Positions 1-8,972 of a stretch of 64,000 bases of DNA are shown one piece after another. Under the pieces are notes generated by a model. The model had not been told where the DNA came from. It made no database searches and saw only the letters and a list, made by a program, of their open reading frames with translations. The stretch lies in NCBI RefSeq assembly GCF_000154465.1, contig NZ_DS499580.1:62001-126000 (forward strand). Direction: 5' to 3'. Each line of letters begins with the position of its first letter. Within the stretch, counting starts at the first letter, position 1. The translations under genes were made by a program, and so were the position numbers. Source of the stretch: Alistipes putredinis DSM 17216 (GTDB lineage Bacteria; Bacteroidota; Bacteroidia; Bacteroidales; Rikenellaceae).

Positions 1-505
1 CGTACTGCAACCCGAACCCTTCATGGTTGGCCGGAGAAGTGGAGAGCCTGACCAGACCACCCAAGCCGCCGCCCGTTTCGTTTACCGATGACGTTCCGTG
101 CAGCAGCGAGGCATCATCGATAAAGTAAGAAGGGATGGTGGAAAAATCCGTCATGCCCAGCATCGGGTTGTTAATGCGCATACCATTCCACGTCACTTGG
201 GTATGCGAGGGAGAGGTACCCCGGAAAGCCACGGTGGATAACGTGGCGCGTCCGTAGTTCTTGACAAAAACGGATGAGTTGAATGTCAGCACATCGGCCA
301 TAGACAAGGCGATGTTCTCTTTCATGGCGATGGAATCGAAACGGGTTCGTTGCACGCCTATATCCTTCATAGGTCGTTTGCCCACCACCGTAACCTCCGG
401 AATACGTAGTACCCTTTTGGTAATGCTGACGGAATTTTTCTGCTGGGCGGCAAGCAGAAAGGGCAGGCTTACCCCCACGAACAATAGAATAAGATGTCTT
501 TTCAT
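1..505 (-). CDS. btuB: TonB-dependent receptor, BtuB-like, N-terminal part (runs off the left edge)
   Basis: Outer-membrane active transporter; only the first 168 codons are in the window. Translation from ATG at 505 gives a signal peptide (MKRHLILLFVGVSLPFLLAA), a TonB-box-like stretch (IPEVTVVGK) and the beginning of a plug domain with the usual VAFRGT and GMRINNP segments. It is the last visible gene of the minus-strand riboswitch-led operon, 18 bp after the beta-propeller gene. In Bacteroides, BtuB receptors pair with BtuG surface lipoproteins encoded next to them, so cobalamin is the likely substrate. Assignment as BtuB rests on context (riboswitch plus BtuG-like neighbour) because most of the barrel is missing. 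Confidence 0.8.
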   Translation of the reverse strand, partial: MKRHLILLFVGVSLPFLLAAQQKNSVSITKRVLRIPEVTVVGKRPMKDIGVQRTRFDSIAMKENIALSMADVLTFNSSVFVKNYGRATLSTVAFRGTSPSHTQVTWNGMRINNPMLGMTDFSTIPSYFIDDASLLHGTSSVNETGGGLGGLVRLSTSPANHEGFGLQY

Positions 506-523
506 TTTTGTCCTCCTTCCTCG

Positions 524-1591
524 TTATTTCCAGCAGAAAGCTCCCGGAATGATTCCCACGTAAAATTCATCGATCAGCTTGCCTTGCGGCGAATAGCGAT
601 ACACGATACCTTGTTGCTGGTAATCAATAGCGTCGGCCACATATACCTCCCCGTTGTTGGGATTGACCGTAAGGCCGTAGTATTTGGTGTCCCGAAACTC
701 CAGAAAAGGCCGGACGGGAACACGGTCGGCTTCCACCGGCATTCGCCAAATATCGTTGTTGATCCAGTAAAGTATATCCCGTGTACCGTTGAGCTGGACT
801 TCCGAAGGCCAGTCGCCCAGCTTAAACTTGAACTGTTTCTCTACGGTGAAAGTCTCGGCGTCTATACGATAGAGAGACGGTGCCTCGTAACCGTATGGGC
901 TGCCCTCGTAACCGCCATCCGTGATGGTCCACATCTTGTTGTATTTGTCCATGACCAGCGAAGTAGGTTGTATGCCGATGGTCAGTTCGTCCACGACCTT
1001 GTCCGTCTCCGTGTCGATTTTCAGGATGCGGTTCTGGTACGACCAGCAGTTCACATAGACGTACTTGCCGTATTGTACCATTTGTTCGGTGGAACCCGAT
1101 TCCATGTCCATGTCTGGACATTCGATATAGCCGGTAATCTCGTATGTCTTGGGGTTGATGATGAAGATACGGTAGTCCCATATCTGCGTCACATAGGCTT
1201 TCTCATCCGACAGAAAATGGATATACCGGGGTGAGGTGAAACCTGTGATACGGCCCACTTCCTTGAAAGTATTGATGTCGATGGCGAAAATCACATGCGA
1301 GTTGTTCACCACGATCCAGCCTATACCGTCCCGGATAACCATAGACTGGGCCACATCGCCCAACTTGAACCCGTTGGCACGGTAAAACACTTCATTCTCC
1401 ACTTCGCACGTGGCGGGATCGTAGTAGGAAAGCGTGGCATTGCTGTACTGGAAATTCCCCTCGTTGGTAATGAAAAGACCAGAGGCCGATACAGAGAAAT
1501 CTTCCATCTCTCCGTAATCCCATTTCATGCAACTGCCGAAAACTGGCAGGCAGAAAAGAAAAAGGCAAATCCGTTGTATTGTTCTGCTCAT
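524..1591 (-). CDS. btuG: BtuG-like surface beta-propeller lipoprotein (YncE/DUF5074 type)
   Basis: Predicted cobalamin-capturing lid lipoprotein that sits on BtuB. From ATG 1591 (an alternative ATG is at 1597) it has a lipoprotein signal ending in VFGSC. About 330 residues of repeated propeller-blade sequence follow, for example LFITNEGNFQ, YDPATCEVENEVF, KAYVTQIWDYRIFIINPKT and VYVADAIDYQQQGIVYRYSP. This is the DUF5074/YncE pattern seen in the seven-bladed BtuG of Bacteroides thetaiotaomicron. It lies directly upstream of btuB in the same operon and under the same cobalamin riboswitch. A longer reading frame begins at 1624, but that start lies inside a terminator hairpin and precedes the signal peptide, so I reject it. 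Ligand is inferred from family and context. Confidence 0.8.
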   Translation of the reverse strand: MSRTIQRICLFLFCLPVFGSCMKWDYGEMEDFSVSASGLFITNEGNFQYSNATLSYYDPATCEVENEVFYRANGFKLGDVAQSMVIRDGIGWIVVNNSHVIFAIDINTFKEVGRITGFTSPRYIHFLSDEKAYVTQIWDYRIFIINPKTYEITGYIECPDMDMESGSTEQMVQYGKYVYVNCWSYQNRILKIDTETDKVVDELTIGIQPTSLVMDKYNKMWTITDGGYEGSPYGYEAPSLYRIDAETFTVEKQFKFKLGDWPSEVQLNGTRDILYWINNDIWRMPVEADRVPVRPFLEFRDTKYYGLTVNPNNGEVYVADAIDYQQQGIVYRYSPQGKLIDEFYVGIIPGAFCWK

Positions 1592-1603
1592 TGTCATTCG
1601 GAT

Positions 1604-1636
1604 AAAAAAGAGTACCCGAATCATTACGGGTACTCT
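1604..1636 (-). terminator. Intrinsic terminator or attenuator inside the B12 operon
   Basis: A 10-bp perfect stem (AGAGTACCCG / CGGGTACTCT, 8-nt loop) is followed on the minus strand by a run of six T. It sits between the LRR-like lipoprotein gene and btuG. It could reduce expression of btuG and btuB relative to the three genes before them, or separate two transcripts. Confidence 0.7.
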
Positions 1637-1652
1637 GGTTAAGGTATAAGGT

Positions 1653-3743
1653 TTAATCCTGCTGCGTATATTGTTTGTCCTTCATATTTTGGAAGGTTGG
1701 GTTATACCCACATTTCGTCACGCTCCAACTTTCCCCCGTAATCATTCCGTTTTCTATAAACTTGCCGAAGAAAGTGTAGTCGGTAAATTTCGTCAAGCCG
1801 TCAAAAACAACCCCATGCAAGGTCTCCAACTTCTCCATGGAAAGTGTTTCCTGAGAAAGAGAAGTCGCACTTTTTATCTGTAGCGTACCATCTATAGTCT
1901 GTAATTTATCACAAGTAATGCCTGTTGCTTTATTAACGAACAACCCTTCACCTCCTACGTGAAGCAATTCCGGAATATCCAGCGATTTACTTTGTAAAGA
2001 TATTGCTAACGAACCCTCTCCCTCTTTATAATATACAGGAGAAGCTGAACAACAAACTTTGGATAGTAAGGGCAAGTTACAACTGGTAAAATTTCCAGAT
2101 AAATAGAACTGTCCTCCCACTTCTTTCAAGACTGGCATTGTGATTGAAGCAAACATGGGTATTTGGATATATCCATATCCATCTATGATTTCCAAGTCGG
2201 GAAATTTGGCATTGCTTCGCATTTGGCCTGTCACATTTAGATTTCCATATACATGTTGAATTGTCGATATGGTATAATCGATATTGTTGGTGGTTGGCTT
2301 ACAAGTGAAGTCTTTGATATTCTTGAACGTGATTTCAGGGAACTTATTATTCGTGAGACTGGTGATGACAAAATTTACATTTGACAAATCTTCGGCTGTT
2401 TCAATTTTGGAGAGCTGCACCTTGTTTATAATTTCAATCTGGGGCGCTGTTTCTCCGAAGGTTTCAAATCGGGCGTTCGGCAACAGCAGTGTTCCGCTCA
2501 CATCTTCAAGATAATCCAGCGTGATGCTTCCAAGTGTGGTGATCTTGCTCCAGTCGGGAAGTTGTTTGAGTGCCGTGAAATTCTTTATCTTTATCTGTCC
2601 CTTTATCGTTGTCAGTTTGTCCATTCCACCGAAAGCCTGAAGCACGTCATTTCGTTGGGGAACAAAACTACCGGTAGGAGGAGCTTCCATATTGGCTTCC
2701 ATAATAATACTTCCGTTTACTGTTTCGATTTCCGGAAGGTTGATGGTTTCCAACATCACGGGGACGGTATGGAAATCAAGGCCACCGGTCTCTTTCAGCT
2801 TAAGGAAGCTCATGGAAGTCAGCTTGGCAAGATTGTTTACGGACAAGCCCCCTCCGACACTTGTCAGTTCCGGTATTTCCAAAGACGCAATCGAACCGGC
2901 TGCTGTGTTCTCTTCATTGAGTCCTTGAAGATTCAGATCCTGACCTACAGTAGTCAGAACCGGAAACTCAAAACTCTGTAACGACGACGCATTGAACATC
3001 ACGCTTCCTTCAATAGTTGCCAGTTTCTCGAATAGGACATACGTCACTTGGTCGTTATATACCGATATGTCTCCGGAGAGTGTTTCCAATGCTTTCATGG
3101 AAATCATGTGAAGTTCCGTAGCTTTCGAGGCGACATCGGCCGAACCTACCTGCAAACCTCCGGCCGAAACGATATTTTCCAACCCTGTCAAGTCTGCACC
3201 GTTGTAACTGTTACGAATGACAATGTTGCCAGTAACCTCTTTCAAAGATGCCAATGCTGATATGTCAGTGATTTTTTCTGCCTCTTCCGCATCAGAGCCG
3301 ATAATCAGGTTCCCTTTGACAACGGTTGTTTTGGTTGCGGCAAAAGAAGCTACCTCCTCGGTGGTCTTCAACTCCACATCTCCGTCAGATTCTATTTCGC
3401 TTTTCACCACTTTATAGGCATATTCGCGGGCATCTCCGTTATAGGATGTCACCCGGAAGGTTCGTTCGTTATCCCAGTCCGTTACCGTTTCAGGATCAGG
3501 TATGATTGTTGCAGAAGTTGTGTACTTGAATTCCACTTCGGCATTGTTCAGCGATACCGTATAGGGAACGGTTATTGTTACTGTATTGTCCGCAATGTCG
3601 GCCGTGTACGATTTCCCGTCCACGGTCATTACAACTGACGTGATGAAATTCTCATCTGCATCTTCAGGTATAATTTCATCGTTTTTGTCACACGCACCCA
3701 AAAAGAACAAGGATAGGAGCATGGGAAGAAAATAATTTTTCAT
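1653..3743 (-). CDS. Surface lipoprotein with DUF5018-like N-terminus and leucine-rich beta-solenoid repeats
   Basis: Third gene of the B12 operon, 696 residues. The lipoprotein signal ends LFFLGAC, and the acidic residues just after the cysteine (DKNDE) resemble the Bacteroidetes surface-export signal. Residues about 30-110 form a beta-rich domain (VVMTVDGKSYTADIADNTVT, later NGDAREYAYKVV) like DUF5018. The rest is a long array of roughly 22-25-residue repeats with regularly spaced hydrophobics (LTTIKGQIKIKNF, LEIIDGYGYIQIP, LLHVGGEGLFVN), similar to receptor-L or LRR solenoids. It starts 14 bp after the preceding gene. No biochemical role is known to me; a binding or scaffold role in corrinoid capture is an inference from operon membership. 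Confidence 0.75.
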   Translation of the reverse strand: MKNYFLPMLLSLFFLGACDKNDEIIPEDADENFITSVVMTVDGKSYTADIADNTVTITVPYTVSLNNAEVEFKYTTSATIIPDPETVTDWDNERTFRVTSYNGDAREYAYKVVKSEIESDGDVELKTTEEVASFAATKTTVVKGNLIIGSDAEEAEKITDISALASLKEVTGNIVIRNSYNGADLTGLENIVSAGGLQVGSADVASKATELHMISMKALETLSGDISVYNDQVTYVLFEKLATIEGSVMFNASSLQSFEFPVLTTVGQDLNLQGLNEENTAAGSIASLEIPELTSVGGGLSVNNLAKLTSMSFLKLKETGGLDFHTVPVMLETINLPEIETVNGSIIMEANMEAPPTGSFVPQRNDVLQAFGGMDKLTTIKGQIKIKNFTALKQLPDWSKITTLGSITLDYLEDVSGTLLLPNARFETFGETAPQIEIINKVQLSKIETAEDLSNVNFVITSLTNNKFPEITFKNIKDFTCKPTTNNIDYTISTIQHVYGNLNVTGQMRSNAKFPDLEIIDGYGYIQIPMFASITMPVLKEVGGQFYLSGNFTSCNLPLLSKVCCSASPVYYKEGEGSLAISLQSKSLDIPELLHVGGEGLFVNKATGITCDKLQTIDGTLQIKSATSLSQETLSMEKLETLHGVVFDGLTKFTDYTFFGKFIENGMITGESWSVTKCGYNPTFQNMKDKQYTQQD

Positions 3744-3757
3744 ACTTGCAATTTTTA

Positions 3758-5539
3758 TTATTTGGTTAAATCCTCAAAAGAAAATACTTCCGTTGAAACT
3801 TCGCCCAGCCAGCCGCTTTTGGCCAAGACACCGCATTGTACTTTGATAAAGTCAATATATTGCAGATTGGCTTCCGTTCCATCGGCATGGATGGCATTGG
3901 AAATTTTGAAACCGTTCCTTTGACCGCTTCCATCCACCGTACTGCCGCCTTCTATCTGGTCGTTTCCGAAATTATCCACGTACCCCCAGTCATAACTCTG
4001 ATTATCCCAATAACCGGTTTGTGAATCTTGGGTGTTGCGGGCGGCCAGACAAGTGCCTGTCAGGGTGTAACTGTTTTCCGAAATCCAAGCCGGATAATAA
4101 TAGTCCTGCGTATGATAAGCGGACAGATAGTCTACCCAACCGTTTCTACCATCGGAACTGATCCATTGGACATCCATTTTTTTGCCTTCCGGACGGTAAT
4201 AAGTCACTTCAAAGTTCTGTATTGTTTCTTCCTTGCCTGCTTCAGATCCTTTCAGTTCGTACCACTCGTCATCCGGCAATCCGTTTCCGTTTATATCTTG
4301 CATGACCCATACGATACCCGGTTCGGAACTGCCGTCAAAGGCGTTCCCCTGAACACAGAAATCATATTGGTTACCCGAATTGGGAATACTGTGGTCGAAG
4401 CCGACGATGATATAACCCCCGAAAGAACCTAAAGAGACGTGCAGTTTGTCTTTCAAACGCTGTGTTGCCCATGCGACAGCCGCTTCAGGGGATGTTTCGT
4501 TGCCGGTCATACCACCTATCGTGCTCGTCTCGTTGATAAATTGGCCGGGAGCTGGGGTATATTCATAGACTTTATTCCAGAGCTTGGAACTTCCCGAAGC
4601 CCGGAAGCCGTCTTGTTCCTTTTTGTCCACACAAACGACTTTTACGGTGGCAGTGACAGCCGTTTTCCCTTTGTCGATATTCCTGCTTATTTTTTCCGTC
4701 GGTGTGTCTTCCGACACAGTACAGGAGACGGTGTATTCTCCGGGTGCGGACGGCGTGAACTTGAACATGCGTTTCACTTCTCCTTCCATGACCTGACCGT
4801 CTACACTCCACTCAAAACGGGGATTGTCGAAATACTCCAACAACGGACGCAGGAAAACAGGGCGGTCGGCAAAAGTGTACCTGTCCGTGGATGTTTGCTG
4901 GTAAGACGGGGTCGGGAATTTGACAACGTAGGGCATCGTTTCCACGACCTCTACGCTTACGTCTTTCGTTGTTGTCCCATCTATATTGGAAGCGTTGATT
5001 GTCACCGTATAAACACCGAGTTCTTTTTCATTGAAAGTATAAGTATTCTCGGTGGAAACGATTTTTCCTTCCCGTACCCATTCGATTTTGAACCCTTCGA
5101 CATCCGAATGCTGAATATCGGGAGTAAATGTGTAATCGGTATTCCGGACGACTTTTAGCCCCTGCGAAGGTAGTGCCAGTGAGATGACCGGAGGGGTGAG
5201 TTCTTTCACTTCTACTTTCAGTTCCTCTTCGGCATAGCCTTCCGCATTGTCTACTCTTAGTTTGACATAAAAATCCCCGCATTCATTCCATGTACGTTGA
5301 AGAGACGGACCCGAAGAAACCAGCGTACCGTCTATCGTCCAAGCAAAAAGAGCATCTTCAACATTCTGGTATGTCGGGGCGATAGTCAATTCGTGATCGA
5401 CCTTGACCGTGTAAATACCGGTCTCGCTGTCAAGTTCTATTATAGGTTGTCCTCCTACTTCTTCGGTAATGACTTCATCCTTGTTGCAGGAGGTGAACAG
5501 CATACAGGCAGAAATAATAAAATAGTAAAAACGATGCAT
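3758..5539 (-). CDS. PKD-domain surface lipoprotein of the B12 operon
   Basis: 593-residue lipoprotein; the signal ends MLFTSC and is followed by NKDE, a likely surface-export signal. Three PKD/Ig-like beta-sandwich repeats fill residues about 35-300 (visible as ALFAWTIDGTLVSSGPS, GFKIEWVREGKIVSTENTYTF and PRFEWSVDGQVMEGE, each followed by a GxYTV strand). The C-terminal domain (about 310-590) is typical of Bacteroidetes cell-surface proteins and contains a DINGNGLPDDEW loop near residue 425 that looks like a calcium site. Cotranscribed between the DUF4465 and LRR-like genes. It may tether or present the binding modules; the function is not established. Confidence 0.75.
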   Translation of the reverse strand: MHRFYYFIISACMLFTSCNKDEVITEEVGGQPIIELDSETGIYTVKVDHELTIAPTYQNVEDALFAWTIDGTLVSSGPSLQRTWNECGDFYVKLRVDNAEGYAEEELKVEVKELTPPVISLALPSQGLKVVRNTDYTFTPDIQHSDVEGFKIEWVREGKIVSTENTYTFNEKELGVYTVTINASNIDGTTTKDVSVEVVETMPYVVKFPTPSYQQTSTDRYTFADRPVFLRPLLEYFDNPRFEWSVDGQVMEGEVKRMFKFTPSAPGEYTVSCTVSEDTPTEKISRNIDKGKTAVTATVKVVCVDKKEQDGFRASGSSKLWNKVYEYTPAPGQFINETSTIGGMTGNETSPEAAVAWATQRLKDKLHVSLGSFGGYIIVGFDHSIPNSGNQYDFCVQGNAFDGSSEPGIVWVMQDINGNGLPDDEWYELKGSEAGKEETIQNFEVTYYRPEGKKMDVQWISSDGRNGWVDYLSAYHTQDYYYPAWISENSYTLTGTCLAARNTQDSQTGYWDNQSYDWGYVDNFGNDQIEGGSTVDGSGQRNGFKISNAIHADGTEANLQYIDFIKVQCGVLAKSGWLGEVSTEVFSFEDLTK

Positions 5540-5603
5540 GATGTGTGGATTTTAGAAAAATAACAGTGATACCCCCGACAGAAGGGATATCCCTGTATTC
5601 TTT

Positions 5604-6521
5604 TTATTGTATGGTGATATCATCGATACAGATATAAGCCGGAGTATTCAAACCGTATGCTCCCGAATCCGAACCCTCGAAGTTGAATTTCACACTTTGC
5701 ACCCCTTCGGCATTGATTTCCCAATAATCCCATGTCGTGATAGGATCAACCTGTTGTTGGCCGTTACGATAATCGGCTAAAAGACGTTTGTAAGTGCGGA
5801 TCAGACCGCCATTCGCATCATAACATTCCAGATTCACTTGGAAATACCCTTTCATCTCTTTCAGAGGAGTCGCTACCCCCGTAGAACCGAACTGATTACC
5901 ATAAGTAATGACACCATAAGTGTATGAGGTGTTGCAGATCCACAGGCCGACCAATTTCCGGGGAACATTGAAATAAAATTCCGGTTTAGCCATCCATGCC
6001 TGATTGTAAGCATCCACATATCCGTAAACGACACCGAAATTGGAACCGCTGTGCCCGGCTTCCTTATTCTGTCCTTCCGCTTCCACCGCAGTGTTATAGA
6101 CAGAACATTGGTTTAGATAAGAATACCACCAGTCTCCGGTATTTCCCGACTGATTGGAGCGGATGTTCCAGTTGGAAAGTGCGATGCCGCCGCTGGAATA
6201 CTCTGTGCTTCCACCTACAGTATTAAACATTGAAAGGAAGAGATATTCTTCCGGAGTATTGTCGTAAATGGTGGTTACTTGAGGATACCCTTGGTACGAA
6301 TAAAGATTTTCTCCGGCCGAGGTAGGTCCTGCTAACATGCCGGAATCGAAATCGTCGAAAGTGATAGTCAAGGTACCGTCCGGATTTGTCACAGCACGGG
6401 TTTGCGGAGTTCCGGAATAAACCGGTTCCATCAAAAAGTCATCGTCCGAGCTACAGCCGGAGAACAAGGCGGTTGCGGTAAATAGACAGGCACCTGCCAG
6501 AAAGCGTAATTTTCTTTTCAA
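5604..6521 (-). CDS. DUF4465 lipoprotein, first gene of the B12 operon (possible BtuH-type binder)
   Basis: 305 residues. The start is a TTG at 6521 that places a clean lipoprotein signal (ending ALFSGC, then SSDDD) at the N-terminus; no ATG gives a better start. The mature part matches DUF4465 in pattern: TFDDFDSG, GGIALSNWN, a tyrosine-rich middle, an LVGLWICNTSY segment and a C-terminal ICIDDITI strand. DUF4465 proteins recur beside BtuB and BtuG in gut Bacteroidetes. I recall a further class of B12-binding lipoproteins (BtuH) there, but I cannot confirm that this one belongs to it. It is the gene nearest the riboswitch and so should be the most tightly B12-controlled. Confidence 0.75.
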   Translation of the reverse strand: MKRKLRFLAGACLFTATALFSGCSSDDDFLMEPVYSGTPQTRAVTNPDGTLTITFDDFDSGMLAGPTSAGENLYSYQGYPQVTTIYDNTPEEYLFLSMFNTVGGSTEYSSGGIALSNWNIRSNQSGNTGDWWYSYLNQCSVYNTAVEAEGQNKEAGHSGSNFGVVYGYVDAYNQAWMAKPEFYFNVPRKLVGLWICNTSYTYGVITYGNQFGSTGVATPLKEMKGYFQVNLECYDANGGLIRTYKRLLADYRNGQQQVDPITTWDYWEINAEGVQSVKFNFEGSDSGAYGLNTPAYICIDDITIQ

Positions 6522-6562
6522 AGGTCACTCGTTTTAATGTAAAACATATTATTAACAAACAC

Positions 6563-6599
6563 AAAAAAATCCCGTTCGTGCGGACTTACACGAACGGGA
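6563..6599 (-). terminator. Intrinsic terminator between the cobalamin riboswitch and the first gene
   Basis: Perfect 11-bp stem (TCCCGTTCGTG / CACGAACGGGA, 8-nt loop) followed on the minus strand by seven T. It lies 3' of the riboswitch and 42 bp before the first start codon. This is the position expected for an expression platform that stops transcription when cobalamin is bound. Confidence 0.8.
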
Positions 6600-6659
6600 A
6601 TATGTCTGTCTTCAAATATTGAATGGCCGATGAGCTATTCCTTATTTGATTACGACCTG

Positions 6660-6855
6660 TATATCCCGCAGGTGTAAATCTCATTCCGGTCATGGCAGGT
6701 CTTCTGACTCGTCCCGGTCATCGTGCCTTCCCGGTATTACACCAGTGGCAAAAGTTCGATGTCCGTTTTTGTGGACTCACAGCAGCGGGTACTGTCCCGG
6801 ATTTTTACCGGGTTCCCTTTTCATTCGGAAGGCGTAAACCTCCCGAAACCATTTC
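6660..6855 (-). promoter_or_regulatory. Cobalamin (B12) riboswitch
   Basis: Reading the minus strand, the conserved order is present: GGGAACCCGGT, then ATCCGGGACAGTACCCGC, GCTGTGA, GCCACTG, GGGAAGGC, and the B12 box GAGTCAGAAGACCTGCC (plus-strand 6694-6710). It lies upstream of the lipoprotein/btuG/btuB operon, as in other Bacteroidales B12 transport loci. Ends are approximate. High intracellular cobalamin is expected to shut off the operon through the downstream terminator. Confidence 0.93.
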
Positions 6856-6869
6856 CCGACTGCAAAATT

Positions 6870-7326
6870 ATCTATATTACATATCAATTCCAAATAATTC
6901 ATAATATTTATAATAAAACACACAAAGCATGACAACCGTACTGTTTTAATTAGAGCATTCAAGTTTACGACAAACGAAGACGGTAATTATCATACACAAT
7001 ATCCATAAACCAACAAAACAGCTTGCCATTTTCCATAACAATGCGTTCTGGAATAGATAACTGTTAGCTGCAATTATGCAAGCAAAAAAAGCAGACAGAA
7101 TAATGACTATTAATATCATGCACCAGAAATTAATCCTATAAATTTATGGAAAACAAGTAAGGGAATGGAAGTTCCGTTGCCGCATGGATGCAGGTGAAGG
7201 ACCTTCTCTTTTAACGTTGGATACGCCAATGCACGCCAACGGAAGACTCTGATATTATCTGTTTGGAAAGGATATAGGATGTGCGTTACTTTGTCGCATA
7301 TTCAGAATCTTAAAAAGAATTTTAGT
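6870..7326. other. Non-coding stretch upstream of the riboswitch
   Basis: About 450 bp of AT-rich sequence with no convincing gene. It should contain the promoter of the B12 operon (minus strand), but I could not place a clear -33/-7 pair. The right-hand part borders the excisionase and integrase remnants. Confidence 0.5.
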
Positions 7327-7468
7327 ATGGAACTGACAATTATTGAAACAAGCGCGTATTAGGAGTTGAGAAAGCTGGTCAGCACGCTGGTCGTACAGAT
7401 GGGCGACTTCCAGAAAAAGATTGCCCCGCCTGCGCCGGACAAGTGAATGGATGCGCAGGACGTATGTG
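7327..7468 (+). pseudogene. Remnant of a helix-turn-helix excisionase-like gene
   Basis: Plus-strand reading from ATG 7327 gives MELTIIETSAY, a TAG, ELRKLVSTLVVQMGDFQKK, then APDK, a TGA, and MDAQDVCDGL. This is the start of the common Bacteroidales HTH_17 family, where the TGA position is normally Trp (KWMDAQDVC). Two nonsense changes are visible, and after about 7465 the sequence switches to antisense integrase sequence. So only the N-terminal half survives, fused to the integrase 3' end by a deletion. Such genes normally lie beside the integrase and control excision. Confidence 0.6.
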
Positions 7469-8560
7469 ATGGACTTATGCCCAAACACTTTCTGAAGAGT
7501 TTCCAGCAGCATCCCCTTGAGTATGGCCAGAACGGCAAATGCGTGGCGTCCGATGTGCGGGGTGACCTCGCCCCGGAGTTGCATTTCCTGCCTATGATTC
7601 CAAGACTGAGCCGCATGGCATTGTATTCACCTACCGGAAAGACACATTCGGGGAGTCTTTCTTTTCATCCGTACCCCTATATTTTTCAATCAGTTCGATA
7701 GCAATGGGCAATAATTTTACGACATACGCCACTCCCGTTTTTATACGGTTGCCCATCAGCCATGTACCGCCGTCGGAGTCGGTATGGATATTATCGTATG
7801 TTATGGCTTTCAAGTCCACATAGGAAAGACCGGTGAAGCACATGAACAGGAACATGTCGCGCATGGCACGCTGGCGTTTGTATCTCGGTTCTATATGGAT
7901 TATCCTTTGCAGTTCCTCTTCGGAAAGGAAAGAACGCCTCTTGTATTCGGGCATACACTCGAATGATGCGAACGGATGAACCCGTATCCAGCCTTTTTCC
8001 TGCGCGATATACATCAGCCACTTCAAGGTATTGACACGCCCGAAGACAGTGGAGTTTGCCAAAGCGCATGTACCGAGCATCCAGTTGTAGTAATCCTCGA
8101 TGAATGATTTCTCAAGTTCTTCGATGACAATATCCTCTGCATTCTTCTTGCTTTTCATGAAAAGCAGGAGACTCTTGTAATCGGCAACCAGACCGCAGTA
8201 GGTGCTTTCGGCTTTCTCTATGCCGATTTTCTTTTTATACGGTTCCAGCTGTTCCCTGAAAAGGTTCATAAGGGTGTGGCATTCCTCTGAGAAGCCGACA
8301 TAGCGGTTATAGACTTTCTTGGCTGTAACAAAACTGTCGTGGTCGCAGATGTACTGGTAGTGCCTGGTGATTTGCGCCTTGATATTGTCAAGCTCCTGAT
8401 TGAGTGTACGGGCCTCCTCGGACTTGCCTTTGGCCCGGTTGGTTTTGACGTCCCACAAAGCGAGGGACACTTCTTTCTTACAACTGAAACCGGCTTGGGT
8501 TCCATTGATGGTGATACGGCCCATAATCGGTGTCTTTCCGTTTTTTACAGACTGTTTATT
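7460..8560 (-). pseudogene. Decayed tyrosine integrase of the B12-locus element
   Basis: Bacteroidales-type tyrosine recombinase broken by frameshifts. The open part (8524 down to 7631) encodes the arm-binding and core-binding regions (MGRITINGTQAGFSC, LWDVKTNRAKGKSEEA) and the start of the catalytic domain (LFMCFTGLSYVDL). It then shifts frame at least twice: the next fragments read VGEYNAMRLSLG and TPHIGRHAFAVLAILKG...FGHKSIT. The catalytic HxxR and GH motifs are still recognisable. The nucleophilic Tyr segment is missing because the gene is fused to the excisionase remnant near 7465. In-frame homology continues upstream of 8524 (KNGKTPI), but no good start is left. The element cannot move with this enzyme. 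Confidence 0.8.
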
Positions 8561-8972
8561 CTCAAAACACTTAGCTATACATGGTCTGCGATAAGCTAAG
8601 AGAGATTCCCCTTACACAAAAGCATGGCATCTCCTTGTCGTATCTCGCCTTTATACTTTTATGTATAGTAGTCTACCGGATCGAATGAACAAGACCTATC
8701 CCATACATAAACCAATTTAGACTGCTATGTTATTTTTGAGGAAGAAGATGGAATGAGACCAGATACCCTCTTTAAGGCTGACTGTAAGTCGATTAAATGT
8801 AGAAAAAGATTGCTTTTGTCACAAGTAAAGTGTATATTTGCATTGAAAGAATCGTTCTTTGACAGAGGCAAAAGAAAACAGAATATTGTAATTCGCTCGT
8901 TTCTAAATCGTTACCTGATATTAGTTAAACAGAAATAACTGTTTAATTTTCAATTAGATAGAGATTGTATGA
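8561..8972. other. Right terminal region of the B12-locus element
   Basis: About 410 bp without a gene, between the decayed integrase and the point where hsdR coding similarity begins (about 8973). It contains AAATCGTTACCT at about 8905-8916. The same GTTACC core is found near the ends of the other integrase-bearing elements in this window and resembles an integrase arm site. The junction around 8972 is inferred from where HsdR reading starts. Confidence 0.5.

Larger units (their letters stand above)
1..8972. mobile_element. Probable integrated element carrying the B12 uptake operon (left end outside window)
   Basis: The block is less GC-rich than the flanking DNA, carries a decayed integrase and excisionase at its right end, and stops inside an hsdR gene whose 5' part is absent. 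A GTTACC motif lies about 60 bp inside the right boundary. B12 transport loci are known to travel on mobile elements in gut Bacteroides. The left boundary is not visible, so the extent is a guess. Confidence 0.5.
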
